From: Onishia taeanensis
GTDB lineage: Bacteria > Pseudomonadota > Gammaproteobacteria > Pseudomonadales > Halomonadaceae
DNA length: 64,000 bases
Reading direction: 5' to 3'
Assembly: GCF_900100755.1 (NCBI RefSeq)
Contig: NZ_FNCI01000002.1
Coordinates: forward strand, 316,951 to 380,950
This document shows, in pieces, positions 1 through 9,093 of the stretch. Positions within the stretch are counted from its first letter, which is position 1. Each line of letters starts with the position of its first letter. The translations under genes and the position numbers were made by a program. The notes under the pieces are model-generated. The model was not told where the DNA came from. It was given only the letters and a program-made list of their open reading frames with translations, and made no database searches.

Positions 1-42
1 CTTTAGTCCGTTGCCCTGTAGAATGCAGCGCCACGTCCCCAA

Positions 43-118
43 GGGTGGTTAGCTCAGTTGGAAGAGCACCAGCCTTACAAGCTGGGGGTCACTGGTTCGA
101 GCCCAGTACCACCCACCA
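43..118 (+). tRNA. tRNA-Val (anticodon TAC)
   Basis: A 76-nt cloverleaf. The acceptor arms GGGTGGT and ACCACCC pair fully, the discriminator is A and CCA is encoded. The anticodon stem CCAGC/GCTGG encloses the loop CTTACAA, so the anticodon is TAC. It is the first of four closely spaced tRNA genes on this strand, probably one transcript that begins upstream of the window. Confidence 0.95.
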
Positions 119-157
119 TCTCTTCGAGATGCCCTGGAGGCGTAGAGAAAAAAATGT

Positions 158-234
158 GGACTGGTAGTTCAGTTGGTTAGAATGCCGGCCTGTCACGCCG
201 GAGGTCGCGGGTTCGAGTCCCGTCCAGTCCGCCA
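158..234 (+). tRNA. tRNA-Asp (anticodon GTC), copy 1
   Basis: A 77-nt cloverleaf with acceptor arms GGACTGG/CCAGTCC, discriminator G and encoded CCA. The anticodon stem CCGGC/GCCGG encloses CTGTCAC, giving anticodon GTC. It differs from copy 2 mainly by a compensated acceptor-stem base pair (T-A here, C-G there). Confidence 0.95.
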
Positions 235-270
235 TCGATCATCCAAGCACACCTCGCCTGTCGAATATGT

Positions 271-347
271 GGGTGATTAGCTCAGCTGGTTAGAGCACCA
301 GCTTCACATGCTGGGGGTCACTGGTTCGAGTCCAGTATCACCCACCA
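271..347 (+). tRNA. tRNA-Val (anticodon CAC)
   Basis: A 77-nt cloverleaf with acceptor arms GGGTGAT/ATCACCC, discriminator A and encoded CCA. The loop TTCACAT between CCAGC and GCTGG gives anticodon CAC. It decodes GTG and complements the TAC-anticodon Val tRNA upstream. Confidence 0.95.
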
Positions 348-350
348 CGC

Positions 351-427
351 GGACCGGTAGTTCAGTTGGTTAGAATGCCGGCCTGTCACGCCGGAGGTCG
401 CGGGTTCGAGTCCCGTCCGGTCCGCCA
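351..427 (+). tRNA. tRNA-Asp (anticodon GTC), copy 2
   Basis: A 77-nt cloverleaf with acceptor arms GGACCGG/CCGGTCC, discriminator G and encoded CCA. The anticodon loop CTGTCAC gives GTC. Only 3 nt separate it from the preceding tRNA-Val, which supports processing from a common precursor. Confidence 0.95.
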
Positions 428-446
428 TTTCGATACCCGATATTAA

Positions 447-472
447 CCCCGAGCCTTGCCGCTTGGGGTTTT
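447..472 (+). terminator. Rho-independent terminator of the Val/Asp tRNA cluster
   Basis: The stem CCCCGAGC/GCTTGGGG (8 bp with two G-T wobbles) encloses a 6-nt loop and is followed by TTTTGTCGTTTTT. It lies 20 nt after the last tRNA. The bases from here to the fadH start hold no other gene that I can support. Confidence 0.75.
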
Positions 473-686
473 GTCGTTTTAGCCCTCGCGTTTTTCCTCT
501 CGCCTCGCTATTTTCTCGTGCTGCCTTATTGGCCTGCTCAGTGTCGCCTTAGTCGATGCCACGCTTGCGGATGGCAGTGTCATAGGGCTCGCGGCGTCGA
601 TGGTCGACCTTGGCCGTCTTGCGGCTTCGGTCAGTCTGTCATACGGTTGTTTGAAACCAAGCCGTGCCATCGTGCGAGGACGCGCC

Positions 687-2723
687 GTGACGACCTACCC
701 GCATCTCTTCCAGCCGCTGAAGCTGGGTAATCTGACCCTGCCCAACCGTGTGCTGATGGGCTCGATGCACACCAACCTCGAGGAAGCCCCCGACGGCTTC
801 ACCCGGCTGGCGGCCTTCTACGCGGAGCGTTCCCGGGCCGGCGTGGGTCTGATCGTTACCGGCGGCATCGCCCCCAACCCGGAAGGCGCGGTTTTCCAGG
901 GGGCCGCCAAGCTCACCGACGCCCAGGAGGCCGCCGCCCACCGCCCGGTCACCGAGGCGGTGCACGGCGAGGGCGGGCGCATCTGCCTGCAGATTCTGCA
1001 TGCCGGTCGCTATGCCTATTCGCCCGAGCTGGTAGCGCCTTCGGCGATTCGCGCGCCGATCAATGCCTTCACACCCCGAGCGCTGAAAAGCGACGAGGTC
1101 GAGCAGCAGATCGAGGACTACGTGCGCTGTGCATGCTTGGCCGCCGATGCCGGCTATGACGGCGTCGAGGTGATGGGCTCGGAAGGCTATCTGATCAATC
1201 AGTTTCTGTGCCGGCGTACCAACCAGCGCGAGGACGAGTGGGGCGGCGACGCCACCGCCCGCATGCGCTTCCCGCTAGAGATCGTGCGCCGCATCCGGGG
1301 CGCCATGGGGGCGGACTTCCTGATCATCTTTCGCCTGTCGATGCTGGATCTGGTGGAGGAAGGCAGCAGTTGGCAGGAAGTGGTCGCCCTGGGGCGCGCC
1401 CTCGAAGAGGCCGGGGTGGATCTGATCAATACCGGCATCGGCTGGCACGAGGCGCGGGTGCCCACCATCGTCACCAGCGTGCCGCGGGCCGCCTTCACCG
1501 AGGTGACGCGGCGCATGAAAGCCGAGCTTACGGTGCCGCTGATCACCACCAACCGCATCAACATGCCGGAGGTCGCGGAGCGAGTGCTGGCCGAGGGGCA
1601 TGCCGATCTGGTGTCCATGGCGAGACCCTTTCTCGCCGACCCCGACTGGGTGGCGAAGGCACAGGCGGGGCATAGCGAAGCAATCAACACCTGTATCGCC
1701 TGCAACCAGGCCTGCCTCGATCACACCTTTCAGGGCAAGCTGACCTCCTGTCTGGTCAACCCGCGCGCCTGTCACGAGACCGAGCTTGCGATCACGCCGG
1801 CCGAATCGCCTCAGGACATCGCCGTGGTCGGCGCCGGGCCGGCGGGGCTGGCGACGGCGGTGACCGCCGCTCGCCGTGGCCATCGGGTGGTGCTCTTCGA
1901 ACGGGAAAGCGAGGTGGGCGGGCAGTTCAACTACGCGCGTCGGATTCCGGGCAAGGAGGAGTTCAACGAGACGCTGCGCTACTACAAGGTGATGCTCGAA
2001 AAATACGCCGTCGAGGTGCGCCTGAACACCCAGGCCAGTCTGGAGGCCCTCGAGGGCTTCGCGGCGGTGGTGCTGGCCAGCGGTGTTCGTCCTCGTCGTC
2101 TCGAGCTTCCGGGCAGCGATCATCCCAAGGTGATCGAGTACCCCGAGGCGATTCGCTATCCCGAGCGGGTCGGCCCGCGGGTCGCGATCATCGGTGCCGG
2201 CGGCATCGGCTTCGATGTCGCTGAGTTGCTGACTCACTCAGGAGGGGAAGAGGCGTCGGAACAGCCGCTGAACGCTCCAGCGCTCGGTGCCTGGTGTCGG
2301 GAGTGGGGGGTCGATCTCTCGGCCCGCGAGGGCGCAGGGCTGACCACGGCTGAGCGGCCACCGGCAAGGCGTCAGGTGACCCTGCTGCAGCGCAAGACCA
2401 GCAAGCCCGGCAAGGGGCTCGGCACCAGCACCGGCTGGGTGCACCGGGCCTCGCTGCGTCATCGCGGCGTCGAGACGCTGGCCGGCTGCGAGTATTTGTC
2501 TATCGACGATGCCGGGCTGCATGTGCGGGTGGCGGGGGAGCCGCGGCTGCTCGAGGTCGACAGCGTCGTGGTCTGTGTCGGCCAGGAGCCGGTACGTGAG
2601 CTGTTTGCGCCGCTGGAGGCCGCGGGCGTGGCGGTGCACCTGATCGGCGGCGCCGACGAGGCCGCCGAGCTCGACGCCAAGCGGGCCATCGACCAGGGCA
2701 CACGGCTGGCGGCGCGTTTATAG
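687..2723 (+). CDS. fadH: 2,4-dienoyl-CoA reductase (NADPH), FadH
   Basis: FadH reduces 2,4-dienoyl-CoA esters made during beta-oxidation of unsaturated fatty acids, using NADPH, FAD, FMN and a 4Fe-4S cluster. The 678-residue protein (E. coli FadH has about 672) has an N-terminal Old Yellow Enzyme-type TIM barrel carrying the active-site Tyr168 (EGYLI) and His254 (GWHEAR). The cluster cysteines are C336, C339, C343 and C355. A C-terminal FAD/NADPH part begins with GAGPAG at 382-387. I chose the GTG at 687 because the protein aligns with FadH from there and GAGGAC lies just upstream; an open frame extends back to 600 but has no family similarity. It is monocistronic. Confidence 0.93.
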   Translation: MTTYPHLFQPLKLGNLTLPNRVLMGSMHTNLEEAPDGFTRLAAFYAERSRAGVGLIVTGGIAPNPEGAVFQGAAKLTDAQEAAAHRPVTEAVHGEGGRICLQILHAGRYAYSPELVAPSAIRAPINAFTPRALKSDEVEQQIEDYVRCACLAADAGYDGVEVMGSEGYLINQFLCRRTNQREDEWGGDATARMRFPLEIVRRIRGAMGADFLIIFRLSMLDLVEEGSSWQEVVALGRALEEAGVDLINTGIGWHEARVPTIVTSVPRAAFTEVTRRMKAELTVPLITTNRINMPEVAERVLAEGHADLVSMARPFLADPDWVAKAQAGHSEAINTCIACNQACLDHTFQGKLTSCLVNPRACHETELAITPAESPQDIAVVGAGPAGLATAVTAARRGHRVVLFERESEVGGQFNYARRIPGKEEFNETLRYYKVMLEKYAVEVRLNTQASLEALEGFAAVVLASGVRPRRLELPGSDHPKVIEYPEAIRYPERVGPRVAIIGAGGIGFDVAELLTHSGGEEASEQPLNAPALGAWCREWGVDLSAREGAGLTTAERPPARRQVTLLQRKTSKPGKGLGTSTGWVHRASLRHRGVETLAGCEYLSIDDAGLHVRVAGEPRLLEVDSVVVCVGQEPVRELFAPLEAAGVAVHLIGGADEAAELDAKRAIDQGTRLAARL

Positions 2724-2740
2724 CACGGCGAATCGCCGTG
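2724..2740 (+). terminator. Hairpin directly after fadH, possible terminator
   Basis: CACGGCG and CGCCGTG form a 7-bp perfect stem with loop AAT, starting at the base after the fadH stop. No T-run follows, so intrinsic termination is uncertain; it could also protect the 3' end. Confidence 0.4.
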
Positions 2741-2885
2741 TAATGGGCGATGAGGGCAAGCGGGTGCAGCCTTCCACGAGGGTGGTAGACTGGTTTAGGC
2801 GTGCAATCCACGCCGACTGCCAGGGCGTTGCGATCAACCCCGTCGCAATGCGCCTTCGTGAACCTTGTGTGTAAGGACACCTCAG

Positions 2886-3935
2886 ATGGAACCCGACTGC
2901 ACTCCGCGCTATCTGGCCAGTGACAACACCTCCGGGATCTGTCCAGAGGCCATGGAATACCTGCTCGAGGCCAATCGTAGCGATGATCTCGCTTATGGCA
3001 ACGACAGCTGGACCGAACGGGCGGCCGACCGCTTCCGTGAACTCTTCGATTACGACTGCGACGTCTTCTTCGTCTTCAATGGCACCGCCGCCAACTCCTT
3101 GACGCTGGCCGCAATGGGGCGCAGCTATCACAGTGTGATATGCCACGAGCTCGCCCATATCGAGACCGACGAGTGCGGTGGGCCGGAATTCTTCTCCAAC
3201 GGCGCCAAACTGCTGACCTCGCCGGGCGAGCATGGCAAGTTGACGCCAGAGGGCATCGAAGCGCTGGTCACCAAGCGCAGCGATATCCACTATCCCAAGC
3301 CCCGCGTGATCTCGCTGACTCAGGCCACCGAGGTCGGCACCCTCTACAGCCTCGATGAGCTGCGGGCGATTCGTGCCATGGCCGACAAGCACGACCTGCG
3401 GCTGCATATGGACGGCGCGCGCTTCGCCAACGCCTGTGCCGCACTGAATGTCAGCCCCGCCGAGCTGACCTGGCAGGTCGGCATCGACGCCCTGTGTTTT
3501 TCGGGCACCAAGAACGGCATGGCGATGGGTGAAGCGATCTTGTTCTTCAACCGTGAGCTGTCCGAGGATTTCGCTTATCGCTGCAAGCAGGCCGGCCAGT
3601 TGGCCTCGAAGATGCGCTTCATTGCCGCCCCCTGGCTGGGGCTTTTAGAGAGCGGCGCCTGGCGCACCAACGCCGAACACGCCAATGCCATGGCGCGTTA
3701 TCTGGCCGACGGCTTGATCGGGCTGCCCGGCGTTGAAGCGATGTTTCCGACCCAGGCCAACAGTGTCTTCGTCAGCCTGCCGCCGGCGGCGATTGCGGAA
3801 CTCAAGGCGCGCGGCTGGACCTTCTATACGTTTATCGGTGCCGGCGGGGCGCGCTTCGTGTGTTCCTGGAACACCACTACCGAGCTGCTCGATACGCTCA
3901 TCAATGATATGCGTGACGCCCTGAGCCAAGCCTGA
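2886..3935 (+). CDS. ltaE: Low-specificity L-threonine aldolase family protein
   Basis: This PLP enzyme cleaves L-threonine or allo-threonine to glycine and acetaldehyde, or a related beta-hydroxy amino acid. The 349-residue protein is a fold-type I aminotransferase-like enzyme of the beta-eliminating lyase/threonine aldolase family. The expected Schiff-base lysine is K209 in SGTKNG, with a PLP-binding Asp176 in MDGAR. The start at ATG 2886 follows AAGGAC with about 8 nt spacing. It sits alone between fadH and prkA with a terminator downstream, so context does not narrow the substrate. Family assignment is firm; the exact stereo- and substrate preference is inferred. Confidence 0.85.
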   Translation: MEPDCTPRYLASDNTSGICPEAMEYLLEANRSDDLAYGNDSWTERAADRFRELFDYDCDVFFVFNGTAANSLTLAAMGRSYHSVICHELAHIETDECGGPEFFSNGAKLLTSPGEHGKLTPEGIEALVTKRSDIHYPKPRVISLTQATEVGTLYSLDELRAIRAMADKHDLRLHMDGARFANACAALNVSPAELTWQVGIDALCFSGTKNGMAMGEAILFFNRELSEDFAYRCKQAGQLASKMRFIAAPWLGLLESGAWRTNAEHANAMARYLADGLIGLPGVEAMFPTQANSVFVSLPPAAIAELKARGWTFYTFIGAGGARFVCSWNTTTELLDTLINDMRDALSQA

Positions 3936-3967
3936 GCCGCCTTTCCCGCCTGTTCGATCTCCTCGCT

Positions 3968-4002
3968 GCCGACCGCCATTCACTGGCGGTTGGCGGCTTT
4001 TT
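3968..4002 (+). terminator. Rho-independent terminator after ltaE
   Basis: GCCGACCGCCA pairs with TGGCGGTTGGC (11 bp, one wobble) around a 5-nt loop and is followed by GGCTTTTTCG. It separates ltaE from the prkA module. Confidence 0.75.
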
Positions 4003-4204
4003 CGCCTAGCGTTCAAAATCTCGGCGACTTTCAACGAACGATCCTGCCGCTTCTGAGCTCTTATAGATCAGAGGCGTCAGATAGTCGTTGCGTTGAAGTG
4101 CGAAGAAAGCCCCTGGCAACCGAATCTGTCTACGCTGATAGATGTGCCCGCCTCGAACTGACAGTTCCCGTCATCGTCGAGGAATCGTGCTTAAGGAGGC
4201 TTCG

Positions 4205-6127
4205 ATGAGCATCTTCGATCATGTCCAGAATCGCTACGAACGCGTTCAACAGGAGGAACTCAGTCTCAAGGAGTACCTGGAACTTTGTCGTAGTGATCCC
4301 ACTGCCTACGCTTCGGCCGCCGAGCGCATGCTGGTGGCGATCGGGGAGCCCGAGGTGATCGACACTGCCAAGGATTCCCGGCTATCCCGCATTTTTTCCA
4401 ACAAGGTGATCCGTCGCTACCCGGCGTTCTCCGAGTTCTACGGCATGGAGGAGGCGATCGAGCAGATCGTCGCTTACTTCCGCCATGCCGCCCAGGGGCT
4501 CGAGGAGCGCAAGCAGATCCTCTACCTGCTGGGCCCGGTGGGGGGCGGCAAGTCGTCCCTGGCCGAGCGCCTGAAACTGCTGATGGAGCGAATTCCTTTC
4601 TATGCCATCAAGGGTTCGCCGGTCTTCGAGTCACCGCTGGGGCTGTTCTCTCCCGAGGAAGACGGCGAGTTGCTCGAGAAGGAGTACGGCATTCCTCGGC
4701 GCTGCCTGAAGAGCGTGATGTCGCCCTGGGCGTCCAAGCGCCTCAAGGAGTACGGCGGCGATATCTCGGAGTTCCGGGTGGTGCGCCTCTTTCCGTCGCG
4801 GCTCAACCAGATTGCCATCTCCAAGACCGAGCCGGGTGACGAGAACAATCAGGATATTTCCTCGCTGGTCGGTAAGGTCGATATTCGCCAGCTCGAGCTC
4901 TATTCCCAGGACGATCCGGACGCCTACAGCTTCTCTGGCGGACTTTGTAAGGCCAACCAGGGCCTGATGGAGTTCGTGGAGATGTTCAAGGCGCCGATCA
5001 AGGTGCTGCACCCGCTGCTGACCGCCACCCAGGAGGGCAATTACAACCCCACCGAAGGCATGGGAGCGATCCCCTTCGATGGGGTGGTGCTGGCGCACTC
5101 CAATGAAAGCGAGTGGCAGACCTTCCGTAACAACCGCAACAACGAGGCCTTCCTCGACCGGGTCTACATGGTCAAGGTGCCTTACTGCCTGCGGGTGACC
5201 GAAGAGGTCAAGATCTATCAGAAACTGCTCGAGCACTCGTCGCTGTCCGAGGCGCCCTGCGCGCCGGATACGCTGCGCATGCTGGCCCAGTTCACGGTGC
5301 TCTCGCGGCTCAAGGAGCCCGAAAACTCCAGCATCTACTCGAAGATGCGGGTGTATGACGGCAAGAACCTCAAGGATACCGATCCCAAGGCCAAGTCGAT
5401 TCAGGAGTATCGCGACGGCGCCGGGGTCGATGAGGGCATGAACGGGCTCTCTACGCGCTTCGCCTTCAAGATTCTCTCCAAGGTGTTCAACTTCGACACC
5501 CATGAGATCGCCGCCAACCCGGTCCATCTGCTTTATGTGCTGGAACAGCGCCTGGAGCAGGAGCAGTTGCCCAAGGAAGTCTTCGAGCGCTACCTGCGCT
5601 TCATCAAGGAGTTCCTGGCGCCGCGCTACGTCGACTTCATCGGCAAGGAGATTCAGACCGCCTATCTCGAGTCCTACTCCGAATACGGTCAGAACATCTT
5701 CGATCGCTATGTGACCTATGCGGACTTCTGGATTCAGGATCAGGAGTATCGCGACCCGGAGACCGGCGAGCTGTTCAATCGCCAGTCGCTCAACGAGGAA
5801 CTCGAGAAGATCGAGAAGCCGGCGGGCATCTCCAATCCCAAGGACTTCCGCCACGAGGTGGTCAATTTCGTGCTGCGGGCGAGGGCGCAGAACAACGGCA
5901 TGAACCCCAGCTGGGGCTCCTACGAGAAGCTTCGCGGCGTGATCGAGAAGAAGATGTTTGCCAACACCGAAGAGCTGCTGCCGGTCATCTCCTTCAATGC
6001 CAAGGCGTCCCAGTCGGATCAGAGAAAGCACGAAGACTTCGTCGCGCGGATGGTCGACCGCGGCTACACCGAGAAGCAGGTCCGCCTGTTGTCGGAATGG
6101 TACCTGCGCGTTCGCAAGTCCCAGTGA
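4205..6127 (+). CDS. prkA: PrkA-type serine protein kinase / AAA+ protein (YeaG)
   Basis: Member of the PrkA/YeaG family: an N-terminal AAA+-type ATPase domain with Walker A GPVGGGKS at residues 110-117 and a C-terminal kinase-like domain. Family members respond to nutrient starvation and sustained stress, and serine kinase or protease activity has been reported. The protein has 640 residues (E. coli YeaG 644). The ATG at 4205 is preceded by a near-perfect AAGGAGG, which decides it over an upstream in-frame ATG at 4142. It is the first gene of prkA-yeaH-spoVR, a cluster conserved in gammaproteobacteria. The 269-nt upstream gap probably holds the promoter, but I see no convincing boxes. Confidence 0.95.
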   Translation: MSIFDHVQNRYERVQQEELSLKEYLELCRSDPTAYASAAERMLVAIGEPEVIDTAKDSRLSRIFSNKVIRRYPAFSEFYGMEEAIEQIVAYFRHAAQGLEERKQILYLLGPVGGGKSSLAERLKLLMERIPFYAIKGSPVFESPLGLFSPEEDGELLEKEYGIPRRCLKSVMSPWASKRLKEYGGDISEFRVVRLFPSRLNQIAISKTEPGDENNQDISSLVGKVDIRQLELYSQDDPDAYSFSGGLCKANQGLMEFVEMFKAPIKVLHPLLTATQEGNYNPTEGMGAIPFDGVVLAHSNESEWQTFRNNRNNEAFLDRVYMVKVPYCLRVTEEVKIYQKLLEHSSLSEAPCAPDTLRMLAQFTVLSRLKEPENSSIYSKMRVYDGKNLKDTDPKAKSIQEYRDGAGVDEGMNGLSTRFAFKILSKVFNFDTHEIAANPVHLLYVLEQRLEQEQLPKEVFERYLRFIKEFLAPRYVDFIGKEIQTAYLESYSEYGQNIFDRYVTYADFWIQDQEYRDPETGELFNRQSLNEELEKIEKPAGISNPKDFRHEVVNFVLRARAQNNGMNPSWGSYEKLRGVIEKKMFANTEELLPVISFNAKASQSDQRKHEDFVARMVDRGYTEKQVRLLSEWYLRVRKSQ

Positions 6128-6132
6128 TGCCT

Positions 6133-6229
6133 CAGCTCTCGGTCGCGCGCGACTGAGAGCTGGACGGGGTAGCGCCGTGAGGCGCATCGCCGGGCCGGGT
6201 GACCGGCCCGGCCAGCGGCGCGATGCGCC
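6133..6229 (+). promoter_or_regulatory. Two strong hairpins between prkA and yeaH, ending at the yeaH ribosome binding site
   Basis: Hairpin 1 (6133-6162): CAGCTCTC/GAGAGCTG outer stem with an inner GTCG/CGAC stem. Hairpin 2 (6181-6229): outer stem GGCGCATCGC/GCGATGCGCC (10 bp) and inner stem CGGGCCGG/CCGGCCCG around loop GTGA. The yeaH Shine-Dalgarno (GGGAGGG) starts at the 3' foot of hairpin 2. No T-run follows either, so simple termination is unlikely. Differential expression, RNA processing or translational control within the operon is inference. Confidence 0.6.
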
Positions 6230-6240
6230 GGGAGGGCAGC

Positions 6241-7524
6241 ATGAGCTATTTCATCGATCGACGGGCCAATGCCAAGCACAAGAGTGCGGTCAATCGGCAG
6301 CGCTTCCTCGATCGCTATCGCACTCATATCAAGCGTTCGGTGGAGGAGGCCGTCAATCGGCGTTCGATCACCGACATGCAGCATGGCGAGAAGGTGTCGA
6401 TCCCGACGCGCGATATCTCCGAGCCGGTCTTTCAGCACGGTCAGGGCGGGCATCGCTCCATCGTCAGTCCCGGCAACCGCGAGTTTGATGAGGGCGACCG
6501 GCTGCGCCGCCCCAGCGGCGGAGGTGGCGGAGGAGATGGCAGTGGCGAGGGCGGGGCGTCCAATCAGGGTGAGGGCATGGATGAATTCGCCTTCAGCCTT
6601 ACCCGCGATGAGTTTCTCGATTTCGTTTTCGATGGCCTGGAGCTGCCGCACCTCGAGCGCAAGCAACTGATGGATCTCGAAGAGGTCAAGCCGGTGCGAT
6701 CCGGCATCACCCGCGATGGCGTGCCCTCGCGGATCAATATCGTCCGCTCGATGCGCGAGGCTCAGGCTAGGCGCATCGCCATGCGGGCGCCCATCCGGCG
6801 CGCCCTGCGTGAGTCCATGGATGCCCTGGCGGAGGAGGAGCGCAAGGACCCGGTGCTGCGCAACCCCTCACGCATTCAGGAACTCAAGGCCGAGATCGAG
6901 CGGCTAGAGAAGCGTCTGGAATCGGTGCCCTTCATCGATACCTATGACCTTCGCTACAACAATCTGGTCAACCAGCCCACGCCGTCCAACAAGGCGGTGA
7001 TGTTCTGTGTGATGGACGTCTCGGGTTCGATGACCCAATCCCACAAGGACATCGCCAAGCGCTTCTTCCTGCTGCTGTACCTGTTTCTCGAGCGCAACTA
7101 CGAAAAGGTCGAGCTGGTCTTCGTGCGCCACCATACCGCCGCCAAGGAAGTCGACGAGGAGGAGTTCTTCTATTCGAGGGAGACCGGCGGCACCATCGTC
7201 TCCAGCGCCCTGACCCTGGTCGACGAGATCATCAGTGACCGTTACCCACCCGCCGACTGGAATCTCTACGTGGCTCAGGCTTCCGACGGCGACAACTGGG
7301 ACGACGATTCGACGACCTGCCGTGAAGTGCTGTCCAAGTCACTGATGCAAAAGCTCGCCTATTTCACCTATGTGGAGATCACGCCCCACGCCCACCAGGC
7401 GCTGTGGGAGGAGTACGAGGCAGTCGAGGCGGATTTCCCCTCACGCTTCGCCATGCGCCAGATTGTCGAGCCGGGGGATATCTACCCGGTGTTTCGCGAG
7501 CTGTTTCGTAAAGTCGAGGCCTGA
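6241..7524 (+). CDS. yeaH: YeaH/YhbH family protein with VWA-like domain
   Basis: This 427-residue protein has the same length as E. coli YeaH and belongs to DUF444. A von Willebrand A-like MIDAS motif, DVSGS, lies at residues 259-263 after FCVM. A low-complexity Gly/Ser-rich linker spans about residues 92-112. A charged helical stretch precedes the VWA domain. The ATG at 6241 follows GGGAGGG with good spacing. It is encoded between prkA and spoVR, and works genetically with PrkA in the stress response; the molecular role is not established. The 113-nt gap to prkA is unusually structured. Confidence 0.93.
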   Translation: MSYFIDRRANAKHKSAVNRQRFLDRYRTHIKRSVEEAVNRRSITDMQHGEKVSIPTRDISEPVFQHGQGGHRSIVSPGNREFDEGDRLRRPSGGGGGGDGSGEGGASNQGEGMDEFAFSLTRDEFLDFVFDGLELPHLERKQLMDLEEVKPVRSGITRDGVPSRINIVRSMREAQARRIAMRAPIRRALRESMDALAEEERKDPVLRNPSRIQELKAEIERLEKRLESVPFIDTYDLRYNNLVNQPTPSNKAVMFCVMDVSGSMTQSHKDIAKRFFLLLYLFLERNYEKVELVFVRHHTAAKEVDEEEFFYSRETGGTIVSSALTLVDEIISDRYPPADWNLYVAQASDGDNWDDDSTTCREVLSKSLMQKLAYFTYVEITPHAHQALWEEYEAVEADFPSRFAMRQIVEPGDIYPVFRELFRKVEA

Positions 7525-7542
7525 GCGGCTCCAGGAGGCAGC

Positions 7543-9093
7543 ATGACCCGACAGACCCCCATCGCTACCGGTTCGGACTGGAATTTCGAGGTGCTTGCGG
7601 AGTTCGAACGTGAGATTGCCCGCCTCGCCGATGAATACCGCCTCGATACCTACCCCAATCAGATCGAGGTGATCACCTCCGAGCAGATGATGGACGCCTA
7701 CGCCAGCGTCGGCATGCCGGTGGGCTACCACCACTGGTCCTTCGGCAAGCAGTTCCTGTCCGTCGAGCAGGCCTATCGCCGCGGCCAGATGGGGCTGGCC
7801 TACGAACTCGTCATCAACTCCGACCCCTGCATCGCCTATCTGATGGAAGAGAACACCCTGATGATGCAGGTGCTGGTCATGGCTCACGCCTGCTATGGGC
7901 ATAACTCCTTCTTCAAGGGCAACTACCTGTTTCGCGCCTGGACCGATGCCAGCTCGATCATCGATTACCTGGTGTTCGCACGCAAATACGTCGCCGAGTG
8001 TGAAGAGCGCTATGGGGTGGCCGCGGTCGAGCAACTGCTGGATGCCTGTCATGCACTGCAGAACTACGGCGTGGATCGTTACAAGCGCCCTTCGCCCATC
8101 TCCGCCGAGGAAGAGGCGCTTCGTCAAGCCGAGCGTGAGGAATATCTGCAAGCGCAGGTGAATACCCTGTGGCGCACCATTCCCCTGTCCGGGCAGGGCC
8201 TCGAGGCGATCACGGAGGACGATGGCGATGACCCCCTGGGGCTGCACCAGGCCGGTCGCTATCCGCCCGAGCCTCAGGAGAACCTTTTGTATTTCATCGA
8301 GAAGAACGCCCCCTTGCTGGCGCCCTGGCAGCGGGAGATCGTGCGCATCGTGCGCAAGCTGGCGCAGTACTTCTATCCGCAGCGCCAGACGCAGGTGATG
8401 AACGAGGGCTGGGCTACCTTCTGGCACTACACCCTCATGCATCGGATGTTCGACGAGGGGCTGGTCGATGAGGGGCTGATCCTCGAATTCCTGCAGTCCC
8501 ACACCGCCGTGGTCCATCAGCAGCCTTTCGATAGCCCCTACTACAACGGCATCAACCCCTATGCGCTAGGGTTTGCGATGTTCACCGATATTCGCCGCAT
8601 CTGCGAGTCGCCAACCGACGAGGATCGTGAATGGTTCCCCGACATCGCCGGTAGCAACTGGCTCGATACGCTGCATTTTGCGATGCGCAACTTCAAGGAT
8701 GAGTCGTTTATCCAGCAGTTCCTGTCGCCCAAGGTGATTCGCGACCTCAAGCTGTTCAATGTCATCGACGACGATCAGGACGAGATGCTCACGGTGGCGG
8801 CGATCCACGATGAGCGTGGCTACCGACGCCTGCGCGAGGCGCTGTCGGTGCAGTACGCGCTGTCGGTGCGGGAGCCGAATATCCAGATCTATGCCGCCGA
8901 TATTCGCGGCGACCGCTCCCTGACGCTGCGTCACGTCCAGGATCGCCGTCGGCCGTTGGCCAAGAGCGTCTATCCGGTGATGCGTCACCTGCACCAGCTA
9001 TGGGGCTTCACGGTGCGCCTCGAATCGATCGAAGACGATGAAGTGGCGCGTCGCTATCAATGGCCGCTGCCCAACGAGGGCGGACAGGAGTAA
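7543..9093 (+). CDS. SpoVR family protein (YcgB)
   Basis: The 516-residue protein belongs to the SpoVR/YcgB family (E. coli YcgB 510). It is rich in conserved Trp/His/Tyr segments such as the HHWSFGK and NEGWATFWHY regions that mark the family. B. subtilis SpoVR affects spore cortex formation, but in non-sporulating proteobacteria the role is unknown and linked genetically to PrkA and YeaH. The start ATG follows CAGGAGG, 18 nt after the yeaH stop, so translation from the same transcript is likely. No signal peptide or membrane segment is visible. Confidence 0.92.
   Translation: MTRQTPIATGSDWNFEVLAEFEREIARLADEYRLDTYPNQIEVITSEQMMDAYASVGMPVGYHHWSFGKQFLSVEQAYRRGQMGLAYELVINSDPCIAYLMEENTLMMQVLVMAHACYGHNSFFKGNYLFRAWTDASSIIDYLVFARKYVAECEERYGVAAVEQLLDACHALQNYGVDRYKRPSPISAEEEALRQAEREEYLQAQVNTLWRTIPLSGQGLEAITEDDGDDPLGLHQAGRYPPEPQENLLYFIEKNAPLLAPWQREIVRIVRKLAQYFYPQRQTQVMNEGWATFWHYTLMHRMFDEGLVDEGLILEFLQSHTAVVHQQPFDSPYYNGINPYALGFAMFTDIRRICESPTDEDREWFPDIAGSNWLDTLHFAMRNFKDESFIQQFLSPKVIRDLKLFNVIDDDQDEMLTVAAIHDERGYRRLREALSVQYALSVREPNIQIYAADIRGDRSLTLRHVQDRRRPLAKSVYPVMRHLHQLWGFTVRLESIEDDEVARRYQWPLPNEGGQE

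Noticed and set aside
1275-2237. Long minus-strand open frame opposite fadH (320 codons)
   Set aside because: It mirrors the codon pattern of fadH, has no recognisable domain and lies wholly inside a certain gene. High GC makes such shadows common.
4081-4130. Possible sigma-54 promoter before prkA (TGGCAACCGAATCTGT)
   Set aside because: The -24 GG is present but the -12 GC is missing at the right distance.
4631-6187. 518-codon minus-strand frame opposite prkA
   Set aside because: Leu/Gly/His-rich shadow of prkA without family features or a ribosome site.
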